Shown piece by piece: positions 1-8,785 of a stretch of 53,649 nt of DNA. The first letter of the stretch is position 1. The number at the start of each line of letters is the position of its first letter. The notes under the pieces were generated by a model, which saw only the letters and a list, made by a program, of their open reading frames with translations, did no database searches and was not told the DNA's origin. A program made the translations under genes and the position numbers. Origin of the DNA: Methylohalobius sp. (GTDB lineage Bacteria; Pseudomonadota; Gammaproteobacteria; Methylococcales; Methylothermaceae); NCBI GenBank assembly GCA_026415315.1, contig JAOAHI010000011.1:1-53649 (forward strand), in the 5' to 3' direction.

Positions 1-1
1 G

Positions 2-373
2 CTTAAAGCTGGCCACGATGGGGGGCTAAGGCGCTTGTTTCCCTATGATCGAGGAGGTTGGAGCGCGGTGGCCCAAGATATAGGAGGGCTTTTGAGATTT
101 AGGCTGCCTGCAGGCGGAGTGCGCCCGGGCCTTGCCGGGCTGATCCAAGGCTTGGGCTTGGGGCTTGTCACTTTCCAAGGGGGGGTGGGGTTGGCGATTT
201 TTCTCGTAGTTCCGCCCCAAGGGGAACTTCCCGCAACCCTGTCTTTTTTGAGAGAGTGGCATCGGATCTTAGGGTGGGGGGTGTGGGGGTATGTGGGCTT
301 GCACCTTTTTATGGCGCTTTGCCACGTATGGCGGCGCGACGGGGTGGTTGCGGCGATCTGGCCTTGGCGATAG
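2..373 (+). CDS. cytochrome b561-like membrane protein, 3' part only
   Basis: The frame is open from the first bases of the window and stops at 371-373, so the true start lies upstream and only the C-terminal part is visible (about 123 codons). Two hydrophobic stretches can be seen, around GLIQGLGLGLVTFQGGVGLA and WGVWGYVGLHLFMALCH, each followed by basic residues. The WHRILGW and GLHLFMALCH histidines resemble the heme-ligating helices of the cytochrome b561 / Ni,Fe-hydrogenase b-type cytochrome family, which passes electrons between quinones and periplasmic carriers in the inner membrane. Family assignment rests on the spacing of hydrophobic helices and histidines only. The alternative is another four-helix membrane protein. 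Confidence 0.5.
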   Translation, partial: LKAGHDGGLRRLFPYDRGGWSAVAQDIGGLLRFRLPAGGVRPGLAGLIQGLGLGLVTFQGGVGLAIFLVVPPQGELPATLSFLREWHRILGWGVWGYVGLHLFMALCHVWRRDGVVAAIWPWR

Positions 374-400
374 TTTTTAAGCTTTAAATTTCAGGAGCGG

Positions 401-591
401 GTGATAGCGGCAAGCATTTATCCCAGGCGCTATCGAATCGCTGTTGGGGAGTTTCGGCGCCTGAGGTTATGATTTTTGCCGAAGACGAGCAGGTGGAGTT
501 GATCGAAGGGGAGATTTTTGAACAGGTAGCCGCAAGTGCAGCGGGTCGGTCCAGACAGGAAGTTGAGGACAATTTTGTGGCCGGAAGTTGA
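401..591 (+). pseudogene. Uma2-family (DUF820) endonuclease remnant, N-terminal part
   Basis: Two frames together give a recognisable Uma2-like start. From 401 the frame reads through RRYRIAVGEFRRLRL and hits TGA at 470-472. One frame over, FAEDEQVELIEGEIFEQ continues to a stop at 589-591. In the Uma2/DUF820 family a YRxTVxEFxRM segment is followed directly by FAEDERVELIEGEI, so a single frameshift near 460 explains both halves. The C-terminal half of the domain, including the nuclease-like core, is not visible before queG begins on the other strand. It is a decayed gene with no expected function. Uma2 genes are often mobile and multicopy, and a second remnant lies at 53379-53541. Confidence 0.55.
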
Positions 592-627
592 GGTCGCGGT
601 GGGGGAGGTTTTAAAGTGGAGCAAGCT

Positions 628-1767
628 CTAAAAAGCTATGTCGCCGAGTTGGTCAGCAGGCAACTTCACCTGCAGCCTAGTCCGTCGGCCAGACGCATCG
701 CCTTGGCGGCGGGCGTGTTGCTCGAGCGCCCAAGCTACGTGTTCGCGCACCAGGGGCGAGGGGTAATCCAGACGCGCCTTTAGGGCTGAAACGATTTGCG
801 GGGAAGTAGGGGCGTTTCCTAGTCCGACCGCCAGGTTCCTGAGCCAGCGCTCATACCCCAAGCGGCGAATGGCCGAGCCTTCGGCTTTGGCTAAAAATTC
901 TTCCTCGCTCCAGGAGAAAAGCTTCACCAGGTTGGCGCGCTCCAAACCATGGCGCGGCAGAAAATCTAGCTCTTGCGTCAGGTGCGCTTTGCGGTTCCAA
1001 GGGCAGACCAATTGGCAGTCGTCGCAGCCAAAGATCCGGTTGCCAATTTTGGGGCGAAGGTCCTGGGGGATTGGTCCGTGGTGCTCGATGGTCAGATATG
1101 AAATACAGCGGCGGGCATCGAGCTGATACGGCGCGATGATGGCTCCGGTCGGGCAAATGTCCATACACGCTCGGCAGTGGCCGCAATAGCTTTTGCGTAC
1201 AGGAAGATCGGGTGGTAAAGGAAGGTCGGTGTAGATTTCGCCCAGGAAAAACCACGAGCCCTGTTTGAAGGCGATGAGGTTGGTATGCTTGCCGTAAAAG
1301 CCTAACCCGGCCTGTTGAGCGAGGGGTTTTTCTAGAACCGGGGCGCTGTCGCAGAACACCCGATAGCCGAAAGGGCCGATCCTCGCTTCGATTTGACGCG
1401 CCAGCGCCAAAAGGCGCTTTTTGATCACTTTATGATAATCGCGGCCTAGAGCGTAGCGAGCGATATAAGCGCGCGTCGGATCGCTTAACGCGTTGTGGAT
1501 CTCATTTTGCGGTTGCGGAAGGTAGCTTAAGCGTGCGCAGAGTATGCTGACCGTGCCGGGCAGCAACAGCTCTGGGCGAAAGCGCTTCTCGCCATGTTTG
1601 GCTAAGTAATTCATCTGACCATGAAATCCCTGGGCCAAAAAGCGCTTGAAGTGCTCGCTAGCCTGAGTAAGATCGATACTGGCTATGCCAACCGCGTCAA
1701 ATCCAAGCTTTTGACCTAGGGTTTGAATTTGCTGCTTAAGCGCTACGAGGTTTAAAGGAGCGTTCAT
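628..1767 (-). CDS. queG: epoxyqueuosine reductase QueG
   Basis: Catalyses the last step of queuosine synthesis in tRNA, reducing epoxyqueuosine to queuosine with a cobalamin cofactor and two 4Fe-4S clusters in the cytoplasm. The 379-residue length equals that of the well-known enzyme. Cluster cysteines lie in CGHCRACMDICP (about 195-206) and CDDCQLVCP (about 248-256). The cobalamin-domain segment CDSAPVLEKPLA is near 139-150, with the expected active-site Asp. A HEAT-like C-terminal end (REHVAWALEQH) is present. Its ATG overlaps the divergent nnr start by two bases, so the two genes share one promoter region or have promoters inside each other. In many proteobacteria queG, nnr and tsaE are neighbours, as here. 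Confidence 0.96.
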   Translation of the reverse strand: MNAPLNLVALKQQIQTLGQKLGFDAVGIASIDLTQASEHFKRFLAQGFHGQMNYLAKHGEKRFRPELLLPGTVSILCARLSYLPQPQNEIHNALSDPTRAYIARYALGRDYHKVIKKRLLALARQIEARIGPFGYRVFCDSAPVLEKPLAQQAGLGFYGKHTNLIAFKQGSWFFLGEIYTDLPLPPDLPVRKSYCGHCRACMDICPTGAIIAPYQLDARRCISYLTIEHHGPIPQDLRPKIGNRIFGCDDCQLVCPWNRKAHLTQELDFLPRHGLERANLVKLFSWSEEEFLAKAEGSAIRRLGYERWLRNLAVGLGNAPTSPQIVSALKARLDYPSPLVREHVAWALEQHARRQGDASGRRTRLQVKLPADQLGDIAF

Positions 1768-3241
1768 GTTGACCGATCGATTGCCTGAAGGACTTTACTG
1801 CGCCGAACAAGTGCGCGCCATGGACCGTTATGCCATCGAGCACATGAAGGTGCCCGGAATTGTGCTCATGCAGCGGGCCGGTCGTGCCGCTTTTTGTGTA
1901 TTGCGTCATCACTGGCCAGAAGCCAAAAGCATAGCGGTGCTATGCGGTGGTGGCAACAACGGCGGCGATGGCTACATCCTGGCACGCTATGCGCTCGATG
2001 AGGGGTTGGCGGTCACCGTTTTCGCCTTGAGTCCGCCTGACCGCTTACAGGGCGATGCGCTTTTGGCTTGGGAGTCGTATCGCGCGGCAAAGGGGGAGGT
2101 GACAGAAACTCTGCCGATCACCCTCGAAGGCTTTGACGTGGTAGTCGATGCTTTGCTCGGAACCGGATTGGATCGGGAGGTCGCGGGAAAATATGCCCAA
2201 GCCATCTCTCATATCAACGCCTTCTCCGGGGGGGTGCTGGCGATCGATATCCCCTCGGGCCTGCACGCCGACACCGGCGCTATTTTAGGTCACGCCGTCG
2301 AGGCCGATGCCAGCGTCACCTTTATCGGCCTAAAACGTGGATTGTTCACTGGCGAAGGGCCAGCTTGTGCCGGCAAGATCTGGTATGCCGATCTGGAGGT
2401 AGCTGAGGCTATCCCGGCAGGAGGCAAGCCTGCAGCTTGGCTTTTAAGCTATCGCAACTTGCTGCCACCGCGCCGTCGCACCGCTCACAAAGGCCATTTC
2501 GGGCATGTGCTGGTGGTTGGTGGCGAGGTCGGTTTTACCGGCGCAGCGCGGATGGCGGCGGAGGCAGCCTTGAGGGTGGGGGCGGGGTTGGTGAGCGTGG
2601 CTACCCGCAAATCCCATGCCGCATACTTGAACCTTGGGCGGCCAGAGATCATGGCCCATGGAGTGGAAACTCCTGAGGAGCTTGAGCGGCTGCTGCAACG
2701 GGCCACGGTAGCGGCGATCGGTCCGGGTTTAGGGCAGTCGGAATGGGCCAAGAGTTTGTTGAGGTCTGTTTTAGCCAGTTCGCTGCCACTGGTGGTGGAT
2801 GCCGACGCCTTAAACTTGCTTGCCCAAGTACCGGCCAAGCGCGAAAATTGGATATTAACGCCGCATCCCGGAGAAGCAGCTAGGTTGTTAGGCAGCACCT
2901 CAGCCGCGGTCCAAAAAGACCGCTTTGCAGCCTTGGCTGGCTTGATAGAGCGCTATGGCGGAGTGAGCGTGCTCAAAGGAGCGGGTACGTTGATAGGGAC
3001 CGGTGGTCAGATTCCTTGGGTGTGCGCTTTGGGTAATCCGGGCATGGCCTCTGGCGGGATGGGGGATGTGTTGACCGGCGTGCTTGCTGGCTTGATGGCC
3101 CAGGGCCTGAAGCCGCTAGAAGCGGCGCGCATGGGAGTAAGCTTGCACGCTGCGGCTGCCGATGCGGCAGCCGCCAAAGGCGAACGGGGCATGTTGGCTA
3201 GCGATCTTCTGCCGTGGCTTTACCGCCTGCTCAACCGCTGA
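1766..3241 (+). CDS. nnr: bifunctional NAD(P)H-hydrate epimerase / ADP-dependent dehydratase
   Basis: Metabolite-repair enzyme: the N-terminal epimerase domain interconverts R- and S-NAD(P)HX and the C-terminal kinase-like domain dehydrates S-NAD(P)HX using ADP. The N-domain shows CGGGNNGGDGYILAR (about 60-74), VDALLGTGL and AIDIPSGLHADTG. The C-domain shows HKGHFGHVLVVGG, IGPGLG, the LTPHPGEAARLLG motif and a NPGMASGGMGDVLTG loop near 420. Total length (491 residues) fits the fused bacterial form. ATG at 1766 follows AAAGGAG with 5 bases between. Overlaps the downstream tsaE by 28 bases, suggesting coupled translation. Confidence 0.96.
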   Translation: MLTDRLPEGLYCAEQVRAMDRYAIEHMKVPGIVLMQRAGRAAFCVLRHHWPEAKSIAVLCGGGNNGGDGYILARYALDEGLAVTVFALSPPDRLQGDALLAWESYRAAKGEVTETLPITLEGFDVVVDALLGTGLDREVAGKYAQAISHINAFSGGVLAIDIPSGLHADTGAILGHAVEADASVTFIGLKRGLFTGEGPACAGKIWYADLEVAEAIPAGGKPAAWLLSYRNLLPPRRRTAHKGHFGHVLVVGGEVGFTGAARMAAEAALRVGAGLVSVATRKSHAAYLNLGRPEIMAHGVETPEELERLLQRATVAAIGPGLGQSEWAKSLLRSVLASSLPLVVDADALNLLAQVPAKRENWILTPHPGEAARLLGSTSAAVQKDRFAALAGLIERYGGVSVLKGAGTLIGTGGQIPWVCALGNPGMASGGMGDVLTGVLAGLMAQGLKPLEAARMGVSLHAAAADAAAAKGERGMLASDLLPWLYRLLNR

Positions 3242-3732
3242 TCTTGTTTTTGCCAGATTTAGAGGCGACGCGGCGCGTGGCGGCCGCTTTGTGCCAGGCG
3301 CTCGAGCCAAGGGCAGTTGTTTACCTTAAAGGTCCACTGGGGGCCGGCAAGACGACTTTAGTGCGCGCTGTGCTGGAGGCCGCCGGTTTTCCTGGCAAAG
3401 TCAAAAGTCCGACCTTTACCCTTGTGGAAACTTACTGGACAGAACGCTTCGCGGTGGCCCATTTCGACCTTTACCGGCTTGCCGAGCCAGAGGAATTAGA
3501 GTGGATAGGGTTTAGGGATTATCTGCAGGCCGATACCGTGTGTTTTATCGAATGGCCGGAGAGAGGCCAAGCTCATCTTCCCGCTGCCGACCTTGAACTC
3601 TCCCTGCGGTTAGAAGAAAAGGGGCGAATTCTTGAGCTGAGGGCGTCTACGCCCACGGGGCAACGAATTTTTGATAAAATAACTCAACTTTTAGCTATCC
3701 ACAGCGAGGATGTAAGCCATGAACGTGATTGA
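3214..3732 (+). CDS. tsaE: tRNA threonylcarbamoyladenosine synthesis ATPase TsaE
   Basis: ATPase partner of TsaB-TsaD in making the t6A modification at position 37 of ANN-decoding tRNAs. The Walker A GPLGAGKTT is near residues 40-48, with PTFTLVETY (about 66-74) and HFDLYRL (about 83-89), all typical. The GTG start at 3214 lies inside nnr and gives 172 residues, slightly longer than the usual 150 or so. A TTG at 3244, just after the nnr stop, would give a more usual length; neither has a clear ribosome-binding site. Its end overlaps grxD by 14 bases. Confidence 0.94.
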   Translation: MALPPAQPLILFLPDLEATRRVAAALCQALEPRAVVYLKGPLGAGKTTLVRAVLEAAGFPGKVKSPTFTLVETYWTERFAVAHFDLYRLAEPEELEWIGFRDYLQADTVCFIEWPERGQAHLPAADLELSLRLEEKGRILELRASTPTGQRIFDKITQLLAIHSEDVSHERD

Positions 3733-4030
3733 GCGCATCGAGCGACAACTGCAAGAAAATCCCGTCGTTTTATACATGAAGGGTACGCCCGATTTTCCCC
3801 AATGCGGCTTCTCCGCGCGGGCGGTGGAAATCTTAAATGCCTGCGGCGTGGAATACGCTTATGTCAATATCCTAGAGGACCCCGAGCTGCGCGAGGCGTT
3901 AAAATCCTATGCCAACTGGCCCACATATCCGCAGCTTTACATCAAAGGGCAATTGATCGGTGGCTGCGACATCATGGTGGAACTGTATCAAAGCGGGGAG
4001 CTGGAGAGGATGCTGTCTGAGGCAGCCTGA
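3719..4030 (+). CDS. grxD: monothiol glutaredoxin, Grx4 type
   Basis: Small cytoplasmic monothiol glutaredoxin of the class that binds and transfers 2Fe-2S clusters with glutathione. The signature CGFS active site is at residues 29-32, preceded by the KGTPDFPQ lead of this class. The [19 protein letters not shown] segment carries the cis-Pro and glutathione-binding region. Length (103 residues) is usual for single-domain Grx4. The ATG lies within the last codons of tsaE. The 3' end overlaps convergent rnt by 43 bases, so the C-terminal codons of both genes are read from the same DNA. Confidence 0.96.
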   Translation: MNVIERIERQLQENPVVLYMKGTPDFPQCGFSARAVEILNACGVEYAYVNILEDPELREALKSYANWPTYPQLYIKGQLIGGCDIMVELYQSGELERMLSEAA

Positions 4031-4665
4031 AGACCGCTTTCGGCCCGATTTAGCCGCTCCCAGCGGTTGACGATAGCGCAAAAGAGTTCGGCGGTCTTTT
4101 GGGCGTCGTAACGGGCCGAATGGGCCTCGTGTTCATCCCAGTCTAAGCCGGCTGCGCGGACGGCCTTGGCCAGCACTGTTTGGCCGAAGACGAGCCCGCT
4201 TAAGGTGGCGGTGTCGAAGGTGCTAAAGGGGTGAAAAGGGTTGCGCTTGATCGCGGTGCGTTTTATCGCCGCATTGATAAAGCAGAGGTCAAAAGAAGGA
4301 TTGTGCCCGGTCAGGATGGCGCGAGTGCAACCTGTTTTTTTGATCGCGGCGCGGATGGGTTGAAAGATTTTATGCAGAGCTTCCTTCTCCTCCCAGGCGA
4401 TCCTGAGCGGGTGATAAGGATTGATGCCGTTGAATTCAAGGGCTGCTCGATCGAGCTTGGCTCCTGGGAAAGGCTTGACATGGACGCTATGGACTTCAGC
4501 TATGGTTAGAAAGCCGTCTTCGTTCATCTCTGGGATCACGGCGGCGATTTCCAACAAGGCGTACTGCTCGGGATCGAAGCCTGCTGTCTCTACGTCGACG
4601 ATCACCGGGAGATAGCCGCGAAAGCGCTTAGCCATCAGGAGCTTGGGCAAGGAAGTCTCGGTCAT
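3988..4665 (-). CDS. rnt: ribonuclease T, DEDDh exonuclease
   Basis: 3'-to-5' exoribonuclease that matures the 3' ends of tRNAs and other stable RNAs. The DEDDh residues are visible: DVET (24-27), GHNPSFD with the second acidic residue (about 125-132), and [17 protein letters not shown] with the catalytic His and last Asp near 187-200. [19 protein letters not shown] is also characteristic. Length (225) matches the family. The 3' end runs 43 bases into grxD on the opposite strand. RNase T is mostly found in gamma- and some betaproteobacteria, which supports the taxonomic reading. The partly encoded CCA ends of the local tRNAs make a tRNA-end nuclease relevant here. Confidence 0.93.
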   Translation of the reverse strand: MTETSLPKLLMAKRFRGYLPVIVDVETAGFDPEQYALLEIAAVIPEMNEDGFLTIAEVHSVHVKPFPGAKLDRAALEFNGINPYHPLRIAWEEKEALHKIFQPIRAAIKKTGCTRAILTGHNPSFDLCFINAAIKRTAIKRNPFHPFSTFDTATLSGLVFGQTVLAKAVRAAGLDWDEHEAHSARYDAQKTAELFCAIVNRWERLNRAESGLQAASDSILSSSPL

Positions 4666-4787
4666 AAGTCAATAAGATGACAATAGAGCAGCCAGTATAG
4701 CTTAAAAGTTAGCCGTGAAATTTTAGCTCTCGGCTCAATATGCTATGTTTTAAAATATCGTCGGTAGAGTTGCACGGTAACAAGAAC

Positions 4788-5552
4788 ATGAACAATAAAG
4801 CCTTTTTGACAATCTGGACAGGGTGGTTGGTTCTGATTTTGACAGCAATTGCAGGCTGTGCTACCCACGGCGATCCGCGCGACCCGATCGAACCTTTTAA
4901 CCGTAGTATGCAAAAGTTCAACGATACGCTTGACGACTATGTGATGAAGCCCATCGCTGAGGGATATCAATGGGTAACGCCAGAGTTCGTCGATCAGGGG
5001 ATTAGCAACTTCTTCAACAACTTGGGCGACATCGCGGTAACTGTCAACGATCTGTTGCAATTCAAATTCAATCAGGGCGGGCGAGATGTGGGCCGTTTAG
5101 TAGTGAATACTACCGTAGGCGTAGGGGGGTTGATCGACGTGGCCTCGCGCCTCGGTTTGGAGAGGCATGAGGAAGATTTTGGTCAAACTCTAGCCGTGTG
5201 GGGATTGCCCCATGGGCCTTATCTGGTATTGCCATTCTTGGGGCCGATGACGCCGCGCGATGCGGTGGGCAACGTAGCTGACGGTTTTTTAAATCCGATC
5301 TCCTACGCAGTGCTGCCTGCCAGGGTTGGTCTATATGGGCTTAGAACTGTCGATTTTCGTGCCGACAACTTAAAAGCGACCGAAGTAATAGACGAGGCGG
5401 CTTTAGATCGTTATTCGTTCATCCGTAACGCCTATTTTCAACGCCGTGAGTATCTAGTTTACGACGGCGAGCCCCCGCTCCGGGAAGAGGAATTTGAAGA
5501 GTTTGAAAAGGAGTTCGAAGAGTTCGAAAAGGAATCAGAGGGGGCATTGTAA
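4788..5552 (+). CDS. mlaA: outer-membrane lipid asymmetry lipoprotein MlaA (VacJ)
   Basis: Outer-membrane lipoprotein that removes mislocalised phospholipids from the outer leaflet and hands them to the Mla pathway. I chose the ATG at 4788 because it puts a signal peptide before the lipobox IAGC (Cys 24). The frame is open from an ATG at 4740, but that adds a non-signal-like lead. Family motifs are DPIEPFNRSMQKFND, GDIAVTVNDLLQFKF and DFGQTLAVWG, followed by a PYLVLPFLGPMTPRD segment. The rest of the Mla system is not in the window. The last codons form an acidic duplicated tail (FEEFEKE twice) that overlaps convergent pyrC by 94 bases. Confidence 0.94.
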   Translation: MNNKAFLTIWTGWLVLILTAIAGCATHGDPRDPIEPFNRSMQKFNDTLDDYVMKPIAEGYQWVTPEFVDQGISNFFNNLGDIAVTVNDLLQFKFNQGGRDVGRLVVNTTVGVGGLIDVASRLGLERHEEDFGQTLAVWGLPHGPYLVLPFLGPMTPRDAVGNVADGFLNPISYAVLPARVGLYGLRTVDFRADNLKATEVIDEAALDRYSFIRNAYFQRREYLVYDGEPPLREEEFEEFEKEFEEFEKESEGAL

Positions 5553-6574
5553 GCAAGTTGCCAAGAGAGCTTGTTTCCGGCTTCTAAAGGCACGATCTCT
5601 CCAGCATCCCCATCGTAGGCGAGCGGGACGGTCCAAGAAAGGCGTCTGAGCGTGACGGTGTTTTGGTTGCGGGGCAGGCGATAGAAATCGGCCCCGTAGA
5701 AACTGGCAAACCCCTCCAGTTTGTCCAAGGCGGAAATTTCCTCAAATGCTTCGGCATACAGCTCCAGGGCAATGGGGGCGGTGAAGCATCCCGCGCAGCC
5801 GCATGCGGCTTCTTTGCGCTGGCGCAGGTGAGGGGCGCTATCGGTACCCAGAAAGAACTTAGGGCTGCCGGAGGAAACGGCGCTCAGTAACGCTTGGCGA
5901 TGGTGCTCGCGTTTAAGCACCGGTAAGCAGTAGGCGTGAGGACGGATCCCGCCCGCAAACAGGGCATTGCGATTATAGCGCAGATGTTGTGGGGTGATGG
6001 TGGCGGCTACCTTATTGTGAGCGGCTTGGACAAACTCCACGGCTTCTTGAGTAGTGATGTGTTCCAAGACGATGCGCAACCCAGGAAAGCGGTCAATGAT
6101 AGGGGCAAGCTCCTGCTCTAAAAACACTCTCTCTCGGTCGAAGATGTCCACGGTCGGGTCGGCGACTTCGCCGTGAACTTGCAGCACCAGGTCGTAGCGT
6201 TCGATGAGTTCTAAAATGGGATAGATTTTTTTAATATTTGTCACGCCTGCCTCAGAGTGAGTAGTTACTCCGGCAGGGTAAAGCTTAAATCCCAGTATCT
6301 GCGGGCAATTGGCGGCATCAGCCACTTCTTTGGGGGAGGTGGCGGAGGTGAGATACAGACTAAAATAAGGCTCAAAGTCTATGCCAGAGGGCAAGGCCTG
6401 AATGATCCGTTGGCGATACGCTAGGGCGTGGGCAACGGAGACAATGGGCGGTTGGAGGTTAGGCATGACTAGGACTCGTCTAAACTGGCGCGCGCTGAAT
6501 ATTGCTACCTGCCGCAACAGTGGGCCGTCGCGCAGGTGCACGTGCCAATCGTCGGGACGGGTAAAGGTAAGCAT
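5459..6574 (-). CDS. pyrC: dihydroorotase, PyrC type
   Basis: Zinc amidohydrolase of pyrimidine synthesis, cyclising carbamoyl-aspartate to dihydroorotate. Motifs: RPDDWHVHLRDG at the N terminus with the metal HxH, GFKLYPAGVTTHSEAGV with the carboxylated Lys, QVHGE, EHITT, and GTDSAPH for the final metal Asp. The catalytic domain seems complete at about residue 345 (LSWQLA), compared with roughly 348 residues for the E. coli enzyme. A further 25 or so residues of low-complexity Ser/Asn sequence come from the overlap with mlaA. No pyrimidine neighbour genes are present. Confidence 0.95.
   Translation of the reverse strand: MLTFTRPDDWHVHLRDGPLLRQVAIFSARQFRRVLVMPNLQPPIVSVAHALAYRQRIIQALPSGIDFEPYFSLYLTSATSPKEVADAANCPQILGFKLYPAGVTTHSEAGVTNIKKIYPILELIERYDLVLQVHGEVADPTVDIFDRERVFLEQELAPIIDRFPGLRIVLEHITTQEAVEFVQAAHNKVAATITPQHLRYNRNALFAGGIRPHAYCLPVLKREHHRQALLSAVSSGSPKFFLGTDSAPHLRQRKEAACGCAGCFTAPIALELYAEAFEEISALDKLEGFASFYGADFYRLPRNQNTVTLRRLSWTVPLAYDGDAGEIVPLEAGNKLSWQLAYNAPSDSFSNSSNSFSNSSNSSSRSGGSPS
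5493..5534 (+). repeat. 21-base tandem duplication coding in both strands
   Basis: Two adjacent 21-base units (5493-5513 and 5514-5534) encode FEEFEKE twice in mlaA. Read backwards in the pyrC frame they give the serine- and asparagine-rich tail of dihydroorotase. The units differ at three bases, all at third positions of mlaA codons. The wobble positions of the two genes coincide here, so the two TTT/TTC changes are also silent in pyrC (TCA versus TCG). Confidence 0.85.
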
Positions 6575-6695
6575 TTTGCCGCTGCTGTGAATTACAGAGT
6601 TGATGTATGATTTTATATTTTAAAACTTGAAAAGCGCCTTGTCCGTCTCTAAATACAGAGCAGTTGACCTAACCAATGCTTAAGGAGGTGATTGC

Positions 6696-6962
6696 ATGCC
6701 GATTTATGAGTATGCTTGCCTAAGCTGTGGCCACACCTTAGAAGCGCTGCAAAAAGTGAGCGACTTACCTTTGCGCGATTGCCCACAATGTCGTCAACCA
6801 AGCTTAGCCAAGCAGGTGTCGGCTGTTGGTTTCCGGCTCAAAGGCAGCGGATGGTATGAGACAGATTTCAAAAAGAGCACTGAGAAAAAGCGTAACCTAG
6901 CCGATAGGGCAGAAAAATCCGAATCGAGTGGATCCTCGGAGAAAAAAACCGAGGCTGCTTAA
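6696..6962 (+). CDS. FmdB-family zinc ribbon protein
   Basis: Small putative regulatory protein of the FmdB (CxxC_CxxC_SSSS) family. [13 protein letters not shown] opens the protein, and the paired CLSCG and CPQC knuckles form a zinc ribbon within the first 35 residues. A basic, serine-rich tail follows. The ATG is preceded by AAGGAGGTG with good spacing. It lies 53 bases upstream of aspS, an arrangement common in beta- and gammaproteobacteria. The function is not known beyond the fold; the name derives from a suggested regulator of formamidase genes. Confidence 0.92.
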   Translation: MPIYEYACLSCGHTLEALQKVSDLPLRDCPQCRQPSLAKQVSAVGFRLKGSGWYETDFKKSTEKKRNLADRAEKSESSGSSEKKTEAA

Positions 6963-7015
6963 CTACGTCAAATCGTGGACGGACTCAGATCCGCCCCCTT
7001 TTTATATTTTATTCT

Positions 7016-8785
7016 ATGATGCGAACTCATCGCTGCGGGGAGCTGAACCAAACCCATATCGGTCAAGAAGTAGCATTATGTGGCTGGGTGCACCGGCGAC
7101 GCGACCACGGTGGAGTAATTTTCATCGATTTGCGGGATCGCGAGGGCATTGTCCAAGCCGTAGTGGATCCCTCGGTACCTGAGGCCTTTGCCAAGGCAGA
7201 GCAGGTGCGCAGTGAGTACGTAATCCGTGTGGTCGGCACCGTTCGTCACCGCCCCCCCGGCACGGAAAATCTCAATCTTCCCACCGGCAGGATCGAGGTG
7301 ATGGTTTCCGCAATGGAAATCCTCAACCGCGCTGAGACTCCGCCCTTCCCCATAGACAGCGAAGTTCCGGTCAGCGAGGAGGTCCGTCTGCGGTATCGCT
7401 ATCTGGACCTGCGTCGTCCGCAGATGCAGGCTAGGCTTCGCCTTCGTCGTGAGGTGGCGGGGTTCCTGCGTCGATTCTTGGATGCTCATGGGTTTTACGA
7501 GATTGAAACGCCTTTTCTGACCAAAGCCACCCCAGAGGGCGCGCGTGACTACTTAGTCCCAAGCCGAGTGCATCCGCACGCTTTTTATGCTTTGCCGCAG
7601 TCGCCTCAGCTGTATAAGCAGCTTTTGATGATCGCTGGCTTTGACCGTTACTATCAGATTGTGCGGTGTTTTCGCGACGAGGATCTGCGCGCTGACCGCC
7701 AGCCGGAATTTACCCAGCTCGACATCGAGACCTCGTTCATGGATGAGAATGAGATCATGGCTTTGATGGAAGAGATGATGCGCCAGTTATTCAAAGAGAT
7801 ATTGGCTGTGGAGCTGCCTAATCCTTTCCCTCGCCTCAGCTACGCTGAGGCTGTATCCCGCTTTGGCAGCGACAAGCCGGATCTGCGCATTCCTTTGGAA
7901 CTATCTGATTTGACCGATTTGATGCGGGAGGTGGATTTTAAAGTCTTTTCTGGCCCAGCCAGCGATCCCGAGGGCAGGGTAGCGGCGCTGCGCCTACCTG
8001 GGGGAGCGGAACTCAGTCGTAGGGAAATTGAAGACCTTACAGCGTTTGTCGCCGGTTACGGGGCTAAGGGTTTGGCTTATGTCAAGGTCAACGCGCGCGC
8101 CCAGGGGCGGGAAGGGTTGCAGTCGCCGATCCTGAAGTTTTTGCCGGATGCGGTGATCGAGGCAATCTTGCAAAGAACGGGGGCTCAATCCGGCGATATC
8201 GTATTTTTTGGCGCTGACAAGGCCAAGATCGTGGCCGATGCCTTGGGAGCGCTGAGGATCAAACTCGGCCATGAGCGCGGTTTAATAGAGCCAGGCTGGC
8301 GCCCGCTGTGGATAGTTCAGTTTCCGATGTTCGAGTGGGATCCGGAGCAACGGCGTTGGGTAGCTTTGCATCACCCGTTTACAGCCCCGCGATGCTCCAT
8401 CGAGGAGCTCAAAGCCAATCCCAAAGAGGCATTGTCGCGAGCGTATGATATGGTATTAAATGGCGTAGAGATCGGTGGGGGGTCTATCCGCATCCACACC
8501 CAACAGATGCAGCAAGCGGTATTTGAGCTGCTAGGCATAGGGCCGGAGGAGGCGCAGGAGAAGTTTGGCTTTTTACTAACGGCCTTGAAGTACGGCTGCC
8601 CCCCGCATGGAGGCATTGCTTTTGGTTTAGATCGTTTAGTGATGTTGATGGCTGGTGCCTCGACGATTCGGGACGTGATGGCTTTCCCTAAGACGCAAGC
8701 TGCAGCTTGCCCTATGGTGGATGCACCAGCCAAGGTTAGCGAGGAACAATTACGTGAACTAAGCCTCCAATTGCGCAAGCTATGA
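7016..8785 (+). CDS. aspS: aspartyl-tRNA synthetase
   Basis: Class II aminoacyl-tRNA synthetase charging tRNA-Asp. An N-terminal OB-fold anticodon-binding domain ([20 protein letters not shown]) is followed by motif 2 in [18 protein letters not shown], a GAD insertion domain in the middle, and motif 3 [13 protein letters not shown] near the end. The 589 residues match the bacterial type. Two adjacent ATGs (7016, 7019) start it with no clear ribosome-binding site, and an AT-rich TTTTTATATTTTATT stretch lies directly upstream. Whether it also makes Asp-tRNA-Asn (non-discriminating form) cannot be decided here. It overlaps nadA by four bases (ATGA). Confidence 0.97.
   Translation: MMRTHRCGELNQTHIGQEVALCGWVHRRRDHGGVIFIDLRDREGIVQAVVDPSVPEAFAKAEQVRSEYVIRVVGTVRHRPPGTENLNLPTGRIEVMVSAMEILNRAETPPFPIDSEVPVSEEVRLRYRYLDLRRPQMQARLRLRREVAGFLRRFLDAHGFYEIETPFLTKATPEGARDYLVPSRVHPHAFYALPQSPQLYKQLLMIAGFDRYYQIVRCFRDEDLRADRQPEFTQLDIETSFMDENEIMALMEEMMRQLFKEILAVELPNPFPRLSYAEAVSRFGSDKPDLRIPLELSDLTDLMREVDFKVFSGPASDPEGRVAALRLPGGAELSRREIEDLTAFVAGYGAKGLAYVKVNARAQGREGLQSPILKFLPDAVIEAILQRTGAQSGDIVFFGADKAKIVADALGALRIKLGHERGLIEPGWRPLWIVQFPMFEWDPEQRRWVALHHPFTAPRCSIEELKANPKEALSRAYDMVLNGVEIGGGSIRIHTQQMQQAVFELLGIGPEEAQEKFGFLLTALKYGCPPHGGIAFGLDRLVMLMAGASTIRDVMAFPKTQAAACPMVDAPAKVSEEQLRELSLQLRKL

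Noticed and set aside
851-1255. Long open frame antisense/out of frame inside queG
   Set aside because: queG is fully supported by cluster cysteines and length; this frame shows no domain, start signal or conserved motif.
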